From Prostheceraeus crozeri (taxonomy: Eukaryota > Platyhelminthes > Polycladida > Euryleptidae), in NCBI GenBank assembly GCA_907163375.1, contig CAJQUW010007819.1:186001-250000 (forward strand): DNA of 64,000 nucleotides, in the 5' to 3' direction. Below are positions 23,217 to 36,086 of this stretch, one piece after another. Made by a program: the position numbers and the translations under genes. The first letter of the stretch is position 1; the number at the start of each line of letters is the position of its first letter. Under the pieces are notes generated by a model that searched no databases, had not been told where the DNA came from, and saw nothing but the letters and a program-made list of their open reading frames with translations.

Positions 23217-25432
23217 TTATCTTTGAAACTTCCGCTTTCCTCTATTGGACTCTTTCTCGTGTTGCTCATTTGCTCGCCTTTCTTTCTCCTTCGACACTAG
23301 TTCCTTAGGAAAGCAATTGGAGAGTCGACGACAAACAGCTGCGATGTGATTCAAATCAAAAAAGTAGCATTCACTCAAATATAGAAGAAGTCGACACAGT
23401 CTATTTGAACATTTAATATCGTCCAATGCGCAAAATAAAGCGTAAGCCATAAGAGAAAATCCAAACAAGTCTTGTGTCGGATGTGAAAGTTTGCCTCGGC
23501 TCACTAAGGAAGTGAATTCTGATACCTCTGATTCATGATAGTAGTGACCGTTAACGCTTTCAACATTGATGTTTTCTTTGAAAGTGATGTAGACACAAAT
23601 GTAATAAAGCGCCGATTTTTCCGAAATCGAAATATTTTTTGGCGCTGTCAGCAATGGAATCAAAATGCAAAATTTCACTTTCGGCAAAATTGGACGTGCA
23701 GCAATTATATTTCGCCTCACAGCCATCCGGCGAAATATTCAATCGGTTATACAGTTGCAGGCGTCGAAGATGAGCTGATGATTTTATTTGATCCAGTGAA
23801 ACATAATAACTACCTCCATTAATTTGCCTGTAGGCGCTAAATTCTTTTTCGACAGGATTAGTCTGAAAGATGCCAAACATGACATACTTGATTGCATCAT
23901 CCGAAAGAAGACGTTTTCCCAAATGGTTCCTCCATGGTTCGCCCTGATATGGAGGAAAGAAAGAAAGAACACGCCAAAGCCATTCGTGATTGTGATGTCC
24001 TGCGTTCGGAGGTTGCCCACCATGCATAGGACTCCGGTCACAACCTGAATTTCGACGGGATGAAAGTTATTGACCGGAAGTGCAACTGGCGAAAAAGGTT
24101 TATCAAAGAGGCCTGGTGGACTCGACATCTGTCCTCATCCAATAAAACTAAGCATCATATCATTGATTTTTGGTTTCCTTAGCATTTTCTTCCTTTTCTT
24201 TAATGTTACTTTCCAGTGTTTGTAGATAGTATCTTCGTGCCTTATTTTTCTTTTGAAGTCATGTAATTTTATTCTCTGCTCGTTCGTATTTCTATTGTGT
24301 AATTTGTGTCTGACCATTGCAGCATGAGTGATGTTAATCATCTAATGTGTTTCTGTCATTCGCCTGACGATAGCCGGCTGTGCTGGCCATCGCAATAGAA
24401 AATCGAGGAATCTAGTAAAGATCAACTAGTTTTTGGGCTTCCACCACAAGTTGAATAGAAACTCAGGCCCACTTTTTCCTGAAGATCAGGATTCTTGCAG
24501 TTCAAATATTTCCAGAGCTGCAGAAAAAAGTCGATCACTTGAGCAGTTTCACTTTTTCCATCCATCACTAAGGCAGCAACTGTTTTCACATTAAAAACAT
24601 CAAGAACAATGGAAGCCTTTTGGCGTTCGAAGGGTGAAGGAAAGCAGGCGACTCTGCTCAACTTAGTACGTCTGACTATATTCATTGAATCATTCTTGTC
24701 ACTCAACAAGTCCACAATATCGTTCCACTTCCCGACAATTTCTCTGTCTGGTAGCTGCAGCTTGAGCTCTTTGCATTTTTCAGTTACCCAATTATTCCGA
24801 ACACATTTTAGAAGGTGAACAGAATCATGCAGCAGAACTAGCTTATAATTGGGATTGTGGAGATTTCTCCCAATCCATGAAATGTTGCTATATGCATTGT
24901 CAAGCATTTTTTTGATAGCACTTGCGGTTTGTTGTATCATTATCTGACACTAGAGCCATCACTCTTCCACCACATTCATTTATGACACCCAATGCAAGAA
25001 TTAACTGTTGATACAAAAACTCTCCTGTTAAGGTAAAAATGGGTATGAGACGACGGAGAAAACACTCTCGAGACATCATTGGCTTCAAAATGGCTAAAAC
25101 AGTTCGTGCATTCTTCTCGCTGTCGTCAGCAGCCTTGCCGATTAAATGTCCACCGCGAAAACGAACTGAAGGATCGATGTGAATATCATCAAATAGCAAG
25201 GGGCAAGATCTCTGCACTCCAGTGAATTTATCAAAAACTGCTCTCACGTTAGATAGGAGTCACTTCCAGTGGATCCAAAGCATCCTATTTGCCTTAGGAT
25301 TGTGTCTGGATGAGGCAAATGCAAAATGTTCCTTAAGCTAGAATATGCATTTCTACTTTTCAGAAAAAGATGGGTGGCAATGCTCATTGTAGATGCTGTA
25401 TACGTGCATCCCTGCTTTTTTAAACGATGCAT
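23217..25432 (-). mobile_element. P-element (THAP9-like) transposase remnant
   Basis: Five minus-strand pieces in collinear order (25432-25244, 25247-24900, 24940-24422, 24027-23560, 23726-23217) resemble P-element transposase. LLFDDIHI matches the first catalytic Asp region, LVSDNDTTNRKC the second, LLHDSVHLLKCVRNNW the conserved helix, and ERQKASIVLDVFNVKTVAAL the GTP-binding insertion neighbourhood. The N-terminal THAP zinc finger is not seen. About four frame changes or stops separate the pieces, so it is dead. No terminal repeats identified. It lies antisense in the last NOX5 intron. Confidence 0.85.
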
Positions 25433-27417
25433 TTCGATGTTCTTCGAACAAACATCTTCCCGATAAAAGCCAAAAAGGATATGAAATTCAAAATCACCGA
25501 AATGTCAGAAATGCTTGGAAATTGAGATATAGAGTTTAAGGAAATGTGGAAATAACATAGCACAATAAGGCAAAAAGTTTCATGAGTAGGAGATGTCTAA
25601 ATATTACAGAAAGATGGAAAAAAGGACTCAAAACTTACTGCCTAGGAATGATATTGTTCCAGGCATCACTCAGAGTAAATTTCACTTAACTATAAAAATT
25701 TATCCAATTTTCGAGGTCATTCATAGCCTGAAAAATACTTGATTGTTTTATTCCGCATGTTCCTGATCATCATGAAAATGTCGCACGAATTTTTCGCAAA
25801 GAAAATCTCACCATAGGAGATAAACCAATATCGACTTTCCGATCACGCACCGAGTCATGTCATAACTCATCACGCTCAAGTTTTGCGCGTAAGACCTGCC
25901 TGTAAGTGACCAGGGGGGGGGAAGCCGGCGATACAGATGTCGGTACATCCAAGAAATTACTTCCATGCTGTAATGCTGTATTCAATCAGCGTCGATGCCA
26001 CCACGACTTGTCGACTATTAATAAATCGGTAATGCAGCAAGAAACCTAGATGAGTTTCAGCATTTACTGATAATATTCCGTCAAGGTTGTAAGCCTGTAA
26101 TCACCATTGTTATTCAATAAATTTGGAAAAATGCCATGTGGAAAATCGTGCAGTTTAATAAACACCGCCCTCTTCAACTCCTCACTTTTAAGTTGGAGAT
26201 TGCAAATATAAGTCGCGGCGTTTACTAGAGGAAATACGGTTTTTCAGTGTTCTCGTATCTACATGTACATGCTGTTGGGAATTAGGCCGGAATGGGAAGT
26301 TATCGGCATAAAATCCATTTATCGCCAAAATTCTATTATTGGTTTGACTTAATTCTCTAAGTATAGGAACGATTGACGGAGGTTAAGTTATGTTAGCATT
26401 AAAAATAATAGTAGTGAAATCAACAACATGGGGCTACAACAGCAGAGAAACACTCACTCTATAAAAGAAAAAAGGTAATGCGAGCATGTAATGCACTTTC
26501 TGACAAGTGGTTACGTAAAAGGTACTCATTCCGTGATAGAATTTTAAGAAATTTTTAAGAAATTTTAAGACAATGTTTAGAGTACTGCTGTCATTACATT
26601 AACGCAATTTAACACTTAATTTTGAAATAAATTTGAAATTCAAAATAAGCCTTTTGCAGATCTAATAAGCAGGATATTCCAATGGATTTAGATTGCCAAT
26701 ATCAAGCCATTTAATCCTCAATGATGCGTTTACTCGCTACGATTGCCAGACGTCGCGTAGACTATGACGAACAGTGCTATTTGTAGAAAGTCACTGATTT
26801 TGAACCAATTCAAAATACCCTATCCCATCGGAAAAAGTTTTGGAGTATTTTTGAAGATTATTTATCTACGCATCAGAAGCTGACGCTTAGTTGAATGTGT
26901 CTTTTAAAATTTTTGAAAAATAATCAAACTATCGAGATTTTTAATGAAATCGAAATGTTTCTGTTTTTGAAAATGCTGAGGATTTTTTCTTAGTAATAGT
27001 AGAAAGACTGCTATACAACACACATCACAAGTGGACCCAATGTCTAAATAATCACAAAGAATCAGGTTGATATTCATACCGAGACCGAAGATATACGTGG
27101 TGAAATAAACGGTGATGAATTTTCGGAAATATTTTGGATTTCCTCTAGACAGACCCAGGCCTCAAAAATATCACGATAGAGACCAATTATGAGGAATTCA
27201 GCCACAAGACTTTCTTGAAATTTGCTGAAATTGCATGGAATGACCCTCCTGACTACCCTCCAAATAAATTTTCGGTAGCCCAACATTTAGTTAGCTAACT
27301 TGTTCATATTTCTCGTAATTTTATTCGAAGTTATTACCGCAGAAAACATCGCATTTTTCAGTGCAGCTTCTGTTAAAAATTATTTCCCCCGTAATATCAA
27401 AATCATTCTCCTTTCAG
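25433..27417. other. NOX5 last intron, nothing recognised
   Basis: AT-rich with short frames only. A poly-G run lies at 25914-25921. Confidence 0.5.
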
Positions 27418-27549
27418 GAATTCAACAGAATACGCGATATGAATAGAGGCAAGGTGAAAGTCTTTTATTGTGGAAATCGAATAATCTCTCCGGATTTGAA
27501 AAAATACTGTCAGGAATACAAGTTCAATTTTGCTGAAGAGCATTTCTGA
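27418..27549 (+). CDS. NOX5: NOX5-like last exon
   Basis: Acceptor TCTCCTTTCAG before 27418; phase 0; ends at TGA (27547-27549). Encodes GKVKVFYCGNRIISPDLKKY, the NOX CG motif of the NADPH site, and terminates FNFAEEHF, equivalent to the conserved ...ENF end of NOX enzymes. A possible polyadenylation signal ATTAAA is at 27728-27733. Confidence 0.93.
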   Translation, partial: EFNRIRDMNRGKVKVFYCGNRIISPDLKKYCQEYKFNFAEEHF

Positions 27550-29919
27550 AATGGGACATCATCTTATCAGTTACAAGTTTTTTTATGGATGGCTGGAGAA
27601 ATCAAAGTGAAAGTACGAGTAGAACAATATGCAATTAACTTCATCGACCTATGCGATCCTCGAATTTCCTTTTCAATGCGCTCAAATATTTTGTAATTAA
27701 TTGTTGTCAATGCATGTTTCTTAATTCATTAAAGATGTGTTCTTAAACAAGTAAAACATTAGCACACGGGCAGTTTAATTTAAGAAAGGCTATCATAAAA
27801 GGTGAATATCTTTCTCATAAAAAAGTCGAAAGATAGCTATAACTGCATTCCTTTGGATTCTGCATTCTTTGAACTTTTTGAAGACTAGATACATTGTAGT
27901 AGACGCGTTGCGTACCATCATCCGTGATCAGCATAACATGGAAGCAAACGTTGTATTATATACAGGGCAGAATTCGTTCACAAGCAGCGAAATTAACATC
28001 AGCAAATGAATGGGATAAGCGAAATTAAAATCAGAATAATTGCTCAGATTGAGTCCTGCTTCACATGAGTTTAACATTGCTATTTGCATGCGACTTTATC
28101 AGAGTTGTTTCACCAATACGAGTGTAGCTGGCATGGATCAGAATGGTGAACGATTGCTCGGACGGGCACATTAGTATTTGAGGAAATTTCAAAGTTTCGT
28201 CTTTATTTCAGGTGTTCTTTTATGCGAGTAAATATATGGCGCCAAGTCTGCATTTGTAAATGAGAGGGGATTGCTCGTTGAAAGGGATTTTATCTTTATA
28301 ATGACAAAGGTGTTGGGTTTTCTAAATATCATACGCTAATTTTATATTATACTTTTTCATTATAGAGTTTATATAGAACTTTTTCGTAATTGCTTTGCGA
28401 GGTTCACTCCGCAATGCTAATTTCCAATATGGCTACTTTCGTTTTTTCAGGTTTATCATCAGTTTGGTTAGACTTAGAATGATCGTAATAATGAAAAATC
28501 TTGTCTACAAGCGATGAATTGTTGCCGCAATATATTTGTTTGAATGCGGATAGTATTATCAGTCGTCAATTTTTGGGAGCTCATACATTGATCTTGTAGT
28601 TATCCGAAGAATTGACTAACTTATGTGTATATACACAAAGGTATTGGTATTTTTCACATGGCACTTAGTTTCCACTGTACTATCTTCAATGTAGACAGTC
28701 ATGTCAAGACTAACGTATTACCAACAGGATATTCCATAGTGAACTTTATGAGGAGAATGAAGCGAACTTAGAAAAGTTTCCGCATGACAGGGACAGTCCG
28801 ACCAAATTCAGTGAACGGTTAGGAAGACTCTCCATGTTTTCCGTGCTTCATGAAGTTGTTTTCTAATCATCAATTAGAAGAATCTTTATTGACCGTGAAG
28901 AATGAAGTCGAAAGCATGCAGGGATTGTCATCTTCAAACTTATTGAATAGATGATACGAAAACCAAAAAAGGGTTTTTACCAAGCAGAGCAAAACTGTTG
29001 AAAGTATACGCTTGATAGACTTCCATTTCAAGTAGTTAATGCCCTTAGCATCATAGGTGTTATTTGTAACAATAACATTAACTTTGCCAATTTTCAATGC
29101 TTTGTCATGATTTACGCTACATGGTAATTTTACAAAGTGTGCATTGAAATGATTTATGAAACAACTTTTAAAGTTTAAAGTTTTTCATGCTATAAATTCG
29201 TGCACATTTTTTGAAGCATCGTTCCCTGCTACTTCTTGAATTTAGTTGTGTTTTGTCATGATTCACATGACAATACGAAGCATACATTGCGAATCACTTA
29301 TATTTGAGGTGCAGATTATATAGATACCTATGTTATTCAATGAATTATATGTCATTCCATTTATATGATTATCTCAAAAATAATGTTTCTTAGCCGCATA
29401 TATCACAGACTGTTACCCTATTTGACAGATTAAAACCCATGTATGGCAAACTTGATAGAAGAAATCTGTAATTTCTTTTCTAATTTCATCGAGAATGCAT
29501 TGCTGCTTGTTGAAATTTTATGTCCTTCATTCACAAGGAAAATGGAATTAGGACAGCAAACTGTAATTCTAAATATTATATAATTGAAATCAACTGATAT
29601 TTAATATATAGATAAAAAACTTAATTTTCAGTGGTATTAGCAATAATTTGGAACAGACTGCATATTGTTGTCCATTCAAGGAATTACAAAACACTTGAAT
29701 CATTAAAAAGGTGTCAGGAAGTTCACACTGACGGCCAATTTTCATCAGAAATTTCTCTATGTTGAAACTCTGGGCCAGAGATAAAGATCGTTTTTTTCGT
29801 GAGGACCACTGGCAAAAACAAACCATTTTGGAAAGTGATGTATGTGCCAATTCAATCAATGAAACATCAGGTTTCTCATAGTATGCTAATAAAAATTGAA
29901 TTACAACTCCAGCGCGAAT
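27550..29919. other. Intergenic, nothing recognised
   Basis: AT-rich sequence between the convergent NOX5 and DEG/ENaC genes. Only short frames without recognisable domains. Confidence 0.5.
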
Positions 29920-30270
29920 TTTGTAGTTTAAAATATGTTGATTTGAGGAATTTTGTCAATTTACATCGTTCTTACTTTGCATGGTACTCATTACGGCGTT
30001 ATACATAGCAAGATATTGACATCCAATAGTGAAACTTGCAATATCAAGTTCGATCATATTGCATGAAACTCTAAAAGATTTTAATCAATAAGTTCACAAC
30101 TATTAACAACATGCATTAAGTAGTTTTCAAATTAAGCTTATAATTAATCCGAAGTGACAATACATTTATAGTTAAAAAAATGATAAATACAATGTTCGAG
30201 ATCAGTATATTAATGTGGTTGTAGTGAAGTTATCCTTTAATCCAAATGATATAAGTCAATTTAGTAAATG
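29920..30270. repeat. Diverged copy of the TA-flanked MITE interior
   Basis: Several blocks match the element at 31912-32906 in the same order: ATGTTGATTTGAGGAATTTT, a TTATCAATCC-like block, and ATATAAGTCAATTTAG near the end. Substitutions and indels are many, so this copy is older. Its ends are not identified. Confidence 0.55.
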
Positions 30271-31070
30271 AGGTGGAGTAATTACGGGATTGTGTAGATG
30301 GAGGTGACTGAAAGTCACCATTCTCTAAGTAAGTGACTACTGTTGCACAAATTTCAATAATATCATTCACCATGCATGATAAAATAAATATAAATTATTA
30401 CTTCCGATCAAAAATATGAAGTAAATCAACTACTGTTCAGTTTATTTATAGGCAGTATTTCAATATAAAATAAATATGAAAAGTTCCAGTAAAATTTAAG
30501 ATCATGGCTACCAGATGATTTGCTATCGAATCGTCATTGTTGCCAATTGATGACAAAAGAAATTAGATAGCAGCCAATAAAATTCAAGATGATTTTGTAA
30601 CAGCATTAAGATTTGGTGGCAAATTAAGCGGCCAACTAGGCGGCTGATACCAAATGAACACTAAATGATCTGGTAGCCAAGAAAGACAAACCATCTTCAT
30701 TTGAGAGGAATCTTTTTTTGATGAGTTGGTTTCGCAGCAAAATTTATTTCATTTGGTAGCTTACGGTTTACAGTGTAGGTCGTCATACACAGACTCATAG
30801 CAAGGTTGGAAAAATGTATTTATTACGTCATGATGATCATTCACAATATGAAGTCTAAAGAAATCGACAGATGCTATAATATGCATAGATAAAATAGTAG
30901 CAGAGGTTGTCGCTTCAAATGTAATAGACAGATATTTCGTCTTGTTTATAAATGGGCGATGAATGCAGTCGCTGAGTACTTCACTACAGATCAGACAATT
31001 TCATCCGAGCGAAAAATTTTAAAGTTAAACAATGAAGCTCACTGATTCATGGACTGAATTTGCAGTTTTA
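30271..31070. other. Intergenic, nothing recognised
   Basis: AT-rich, no coding or repeat signal seen apart from runs of ATAAATA. Confidence 0.45.
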
Positions 31071-31441
31071 GGGTGCGCTTGCACGTGCAACTTGATTGCC
31101 GACACTTTTCGATCCATGAGTCAGAAAAGAACGAGCAAACAGTGGAAGCAATAAAGAATCGTACCTCGTGCGTCACCAGACAAAAGCAATTTAGTGAATG
31201 GTGATAGGGCATTGACCTCATCATCTTATTATCCTAATAGCTAAATTTGCGCCTTGTTCAACTTAAAATGCCACTTTCGACTGACACTCAGAGAAAAAAG
31301 CAGATGATATCTATCCATTTCTCTTTTTCACCATTAATTAGCCACGATTCTTTATTGCTTCCACTGTTTGCCCGTTCCTTTGTGACTTATCATGGAGGAG
31401 CGAAAAGTGTCAGCAAAAAAGTTTCACGTGCAAACGCACCC
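31071..31441. mobile_element. Harbinger-like MITE with long inverted repeats and TTA duplication
   Basis: 371 bp. Arms of about 105 bp (31071-31175 and 31336-31441) start GGGTGCG(C/T)TTGCACGTG and pair nearly fully, including a 20-bp block AAACAGTGGAAGCAATAAAG. Both sides are flanked by TTA (31068-31070 and 31442-31444). TTA duplication and GGG ends are typical of PIF/Harbinger. No transposase, so non-autonomous. Confidence 0.8.
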
Positions 31442-31658
31442 TTATGCAACACATAACTGATAAGGTGTCGTGGTCTTCCTCGAGTAACCAGAAGGGAAAA
31501 TCGAAGTTAGCATACGCGGCAGAAATCTGTTAGAGTGGCTTTTTTTCAAGTATTTCATCAGGCAAGTTCTGCATCAACATTGTTTCATCTGATGTTTATG
31601 GAATGTGTCGGCAGAATGCAGACATTGAGAATTTCTAGGTTTCCTGGCTTCAGGCCTT

Positions 31659-31762
31659 TCATGTTTTGGCTTTTACAGTTTCCACAACAAAGAAGTCGAT
31701 AATTTCTATCACACTCAGAACACTTGCTCCAAGCAGAAGGCCAAAGTTTCCTCCGAAATCAC
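31659..31762 (-). CDS. DEG/ENaC last exon: TM2
   Basis: Begins with two bases completing a Ser codon and stops at TGA (31659-31661). Encodes DFGGNFGLLLGASVLSVIE, then IIDFFVVETVKAKT. GG-x2-GL-x-LG-A-S-x-LS-x-x-E is the TM2 and selectivity-filter signature of DEG/ENaC channels. The cytosolic tail is only about ten residues. Confidence 0.93.
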
Positions 31763-31911
31763 CTGAAAATGCACAAATGGGAAAGTGCAACGATGGGTCA
31801 ACTATGATGTCAATGAGGCTAGTTAATGATTAAAAAAGAATATTAGATTACAGATTATATTGGTGTTTCAAACATGCAACAATTGTCTTCCAGAATATCT
31901 ACAAATACCTA

Positions 31912-32906
31912 CACTGTAAATCGCTCAATACCAATCACATACGAAGGATGCATACCAAGATATTTTATTGGTATATTTCTGTATGATCTTGGTATATATT
32001 TGTATGCTTTTCGCATGTTATTTCAAGTGTGGTATGCTTTACATACTAAAGCCATACCAGCACAATGTTAAAAGAAACCATCAATCATGTCCAAAGTATG
32101 TTGATTTAAGGCTTTTTGTCAATAAAGATCACACTAATGCTACTACTGCTTTGTAAGTAGTGAGATAATGACATTTTATAGTCAAACTAACAATACTGAA
32201 TTCGATTTTAATACATGTAAGTCCGAGGCATTTCATAAATAATCAATAAGCATTTGATCATCAACAATTATGCATTATGTAATTTTGGAACTAAGCATAT
32301 TATCAATCCAAAATAAAGACACATTATAATTCATGAACGCAAAAATAGTTATGTTTGAGATATATAAGTCAACATGGTTGCTGAAAAGTTATAGTTTTAT
32401 TGAAATGATGTTTATCAATTTAGTTCAAGAAAATGACCTAATTATGAGTCTTGTGAATGCTATAAGACAAGTTGCAAAGATGACATGCGGCTTTAATTCC
32501 ACAACAAATCTAATCTAGTTAAATACCACACTTTCACAAAGAAGTATTCACGGCTGGTATTACTGGAAAAAAGTTATTTGTAAGTAGTATGTAGTATAGC
32601 ATATTTTTTGCCATATAACATAAAGCTATTCATACGAAAGACATACGAAGCATATACCAATTTGCATCGGGTCTCGTATATAAAACATACCAAGAATTCG
32701 TATTTCAACGTAAAACAGCCAATCACAGTTAGCATAGTTCGTATCGTTTACATACCAATCACATACGAAAGTAAATAGCCATTCGTATGAAAAACATACC
32801 AGATTTCTTTATATATACCAGAATCTCGTATCAAATGTTGGTTTCAAATTGTATGTAAACTTGGTATGTGTTTGTATGTAATTTTCGTATCCAGCGATTT
32901 ACGGTG
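31912..32906. mobile_element. TA-flanked non-autonomous transposon with CATACGAA/ATACCAA repeats
   Basis: 995 bp. Ends CAC(T/C)GTAAATCGCT are inverted and flanked by TA (31910-31911 and 32907-32908). Subterminal zones of about 150-350 bp are packed with CATACGAA, ATACCAA and their complements, so the arms fold back. TA duplication suggests a Tc1/mariner-superfamily mobiliser. No coding capacity. A diverged relative lies at 29920-30270. It sits in the last intron of the DEG/ENaC gene, or just beside its final exon. Confidence 0.75.
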
Positions 32907-33094
32907 TACGCGTAGAGATGCTGTGCTTCATAAAAATTATACTGTTCAATTAGAAATTTTACACTGCACAGACAAGCAATTGGGGATATTAGGCATTAGT
33001 CAGCAAGTACCAGCAATAATATGCAACGCATTATTGAAAATTGACATATCGAGAAAGAGGCATAATTGAATTTGACTTAATCATTCAAACTTAC

Positions 33095-33186
33095 TGAATA
33101 GTTGAGTCAATGTGTATGCTGGAGACTGAATTTCGTCGATGGAGACCAAATCTTCAAAGTATATTTGTAATTCCACGAAGTTGTCT
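33095..33186 (-). CDS. DEG/ENaC exon: pre-TM2 palm strand
   Basis: Acceptor TCTTTTTAG and donor GTAAGT. Begins with one base completing an Arg codon and ends after one base. Encodes DNFVELQIYFEDLVSIDEI and PAYTLTQLF, matching the family's N-F-x-x-x-x-I-Y-F-x-x-L ... Y-x-L-x-x-L stretch directly before TM2. Confidence 0.9.
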
Positions 33187-35085
33187 CTAAAAAGATACAA
33201 ATGTCTGTGAATAAGTAGAAGGCACTATGTTTTTTGAAAGTGAAGTATTTTGGGTGAAGTCACATTCTGCATATCGCTGTGGATCTTCTCAAGTTCGCGT
33301 ATTAAATCTTATAAGTGACATCGCACTGACGCAGAAATTTCAGAACGGAGAACAAACACAGTAGTAGGGGAAGTAGGACTAATCTGAGCACCTCAAATTG
33401 TTTCTGAGCACATATGATATGCATTAAGGCGAACACATAAAAGTGTTCCTGATTCGAGAGCTCCGCTGATATAGCTGTCTATTTCATATCATTAGAATTC
33501 ATATTTGGAATAAAATGGTCGCAACTGTCTCTAAACATACAATCTACTGGAAACTTTCGACATCTTACTTCCGAGAGAATTCCAATTATAGCACCAAATG
33601 AACCTCAAGGGTTGAAGAAGAATGCTAAAAATGTAGTCGGTAATCGCCATATTTAATGACAAACACAGCACATTCAGTGCCCGCTATGTCAGAGACACAG
33701 TAACCAAATATTGAATGATATTTAATATTTGATGATTAAAATGTATTTTGAATTCAAAATCTCAGAGGATTCTTTACAAGACGTGAGAATTCAATAATTT
33801 GACTATTACACAAATGGAAGCGGCCCAGCCTCGACCCGCCGGGACTGGATTAGGATGCCATGTATGACATTTATATTAGCATTGAACACTGAACAGTAAG
33901 GCCTACTTGAGCATTTTGGTGTTGCAGTGTATTGCGCTAAGAACTAATTAACTTAACAGGCCTGTAAATGTATGCGTTGTGCTTTAACTTCAGTCGATTT
34001 TTTGATGCCTTACTGCATGTTCAGAGCACATTCAAAAAAAATACACTTGAAAATCAATTATTTTGAAGAATTGAGAGTAATTATTTGTGAGCAGCTTATT
34101 TATTGATCGCAATTTTATTGCAATCACCTGGGAAACTAGGGTTTGGACTAGGGTTAGGGCTGTAACTAGCAGCTAGCTACAGCAATATAACGCAATCTCG
34201 CAATTGAAATAAGGGCATGCCCATGAATGCAACACAGCGGAGCATCAAAGTACCGATCATGATCAGCTGAAGTTAGTCTGCGGCTTATTATCTTCACCGA
34301 CTCCCACAACAAAATCAACGCACGGTATCCGTAAAACGTCGAGAATGTAGTGATTTTGAACGCTGCTGAAAGACAGATAAGTGACCTTGGACTTTGAAAT
34401 ATTGGGGTCTTCAGTTTAGGATATACACAATTATCCATCAGCTTGTCGATCAGGCAATTTCTTTGGTGAACATTAATTTAAAAAGTCAAAGAAAGAAGGA
34501 AGGTTAGATTTTTCGCAATTTTTCTCTGAATGTAGAGCAATAATATCACTTTCTCTCATCAAATCAATCTTAAGATGATTCATTTACCCATAGACTACAT
34601 ATTTGACTACATATTGACTACACATTTGATTTTGAAAACCAATTTTACAAAAATTTCGCAAGTACCTTATCTAGTAGTTTGAAACCATCTGTATTCCTAC
34701 CATTTACCCTAGTGAGCCACCTATAAGTAAGGGGGATGAATGTAAACTAAATACATGTAGATTATCATCTGCTGGTTGTCGAAGGACTCTTACTACAAAT
34801 GTCGAAGATGCAAATCTTCTACAAGCAGAATGCTTTGAATGATTGATGCCCTGCAATTCAGTGACAGTTTGCCATTATTCGAATGACATAAATTAATAAT
34901 TGTGGCAGCAGTTCAATTGAATTCTTCATTTAGCGTCTTGCTGTCTTCGCATTGCGGTGGTTATGAGGCATCGCTAGATAACAGGTCCTACTGTTCAGCA
35001 AAGAAATTGAAACGCATGTCAAAATGGGCCCGGTTCCAACTTTGAACTGTCAACCCAAGTCCCAGAAAACAAACGAAATTCTTAC
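33187..35085. other. DEG/ENaC intron, nothing recognised
   Basis: AT-rich intron without a recognisable element. Confidence 0.5.
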
Positions 35086-35958
35086 CGAACAAATTTGTGA
35101 GATATTTCGTTGCCTTTCAGGAATTCCGTGGCAAAGGACTTAATATACACTTCTCGCAGTAGCAATTCATCTCTCAGACCAGTCACATTGGAGATTAATT
35201 CTCTCACTACAGCCAAATTTTTCACCCGATTTGCTAATTTCGTCTTGATCGCCGTCTGATTTATCAACATCCAATCAGAATTCGTTACAGAGATCATATC
35301 CTCACAAGAAGTGAATTGCTTGCCCTGTCTTGCCATTTCAAAGACGGCATCTTTCATAGCATTGATAGTATTGACTGAGACGTTTGCCCTTTTGTCGAGT
35401 GCTCTCAACTTCTTCTCTGTGACATTCAGGGTTGTATTCGGTGTTGCATTCAGCTTGCATAGAAGGGTTAGATCTCTGGAGTAGCGATAATACGGCCTCT
35501 TTAGAGATGCATCAAAAATCTGCTTGACTGTGGCATTGAAAGTTCCCAGTAATTCCCAAAACTCCTGGTCTAAGGTGACTTTGTACACGTCAATGCTGTC
35601 AATGCCAGAAACAAATGACTCGATCTGCTTCCCTGCCGCGCCATGCACAATGAAGTTACTGAGTGTTGTAAGGTTATATTGAAGAGCATTGGAAGATTGC
35701 GCAATGTATTTCATAGCTAGGTCAACGATTTTGCCTCCCGACTGCTTGTACTGTTTCTCCAAATTGCCCAAGATTGACAACAGGTTCTTTATTGTGTAGG
35801 TCAGCTTGGAAATGGCATTATCGAAGTTTTTCCGAACGGTATAGAAACGCTTTTCAATACTTTCCATTACACGCAAGGAATGTCGTACTATCCGGTCTTC
35901 GTATAGAAACATGTTGTAATTGAAACTGCGACAAGCTTTTTCAACCAACATTCTCAGC
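35086..35958 (-). CDS. DEG/ENaC gene, large insert exon
   Basis: 873 bp, acceptor CCTTTCTTTTGCAG and donor GTAAGAA; starts with one base and ends after two bases of a codon. About 290 residues, predicted mostly helical (long runs such as LSILGNLEKQYKQSGGKIVD), with only three Cys and seven N-glycosylation sequons (NLT, NAT, NTT, NVT, NVS, NQT, NVT). No transmembrane stretch. I recognise no domain. It follows an exon with a matching phase and precedes the pre-TM2 exon with a matching phase, so it belongs to the channel's extracellular loop. The sequons support exposure outside the cell. Confidence 0.8.
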
Positions 35959-36086
35959 CTGCAAAAGAAAGGAAATGTTGTCAACAATGTGCAGGCCAAA
36001 ATTTAGCAAAGTAGTATCAACACAGAAAAAGGAAGGAAGATATTGTCATGGACATTGTAAAAAAGAACGATATTACCATACCTACC

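Larger units (their letters stand above)
8800..27549 (+). other. NOX5: NOX5-like NADPH oxidase gene, 3' part (four exons)
   Basis: Exons at 8800-8932, 18310-18854, 22460-22726 and 27418-27549 have AG acceptors, GT donors and matching phases (junction phases 1, 0, 0). Joined, they give about 359 residues of the cytosolic dehydrogenase half: FAD-binding loop, a basic linker, NADPH-binding domain and the terminal aromatic EEHF. Order and spacing match NOX5, which transfers electrons from NADPH through FAD and haems to make superoxide, and is calcium-regulated by N-terminal EF hands. The six transmembrane helices, haem ligands and EF hands are not seen in the window, so the 5' exons lie left of it or were missed. 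Introns of 9.4, 3.6 and 4.7 kb hold a LINE, a hAT element and a P element, all antisense. NOX5 over other NOX types is judged from local sequence similarity. Confidence 0.88.

Noticed and set aside
29590-29859. 89-codon minus-strand frame
   Set aside because: No family match recognised; too short to support as a gene.
34150-34159. TAGGGTTAGG, telomere-like
   Set aside because: Less than two repeat units; chance.
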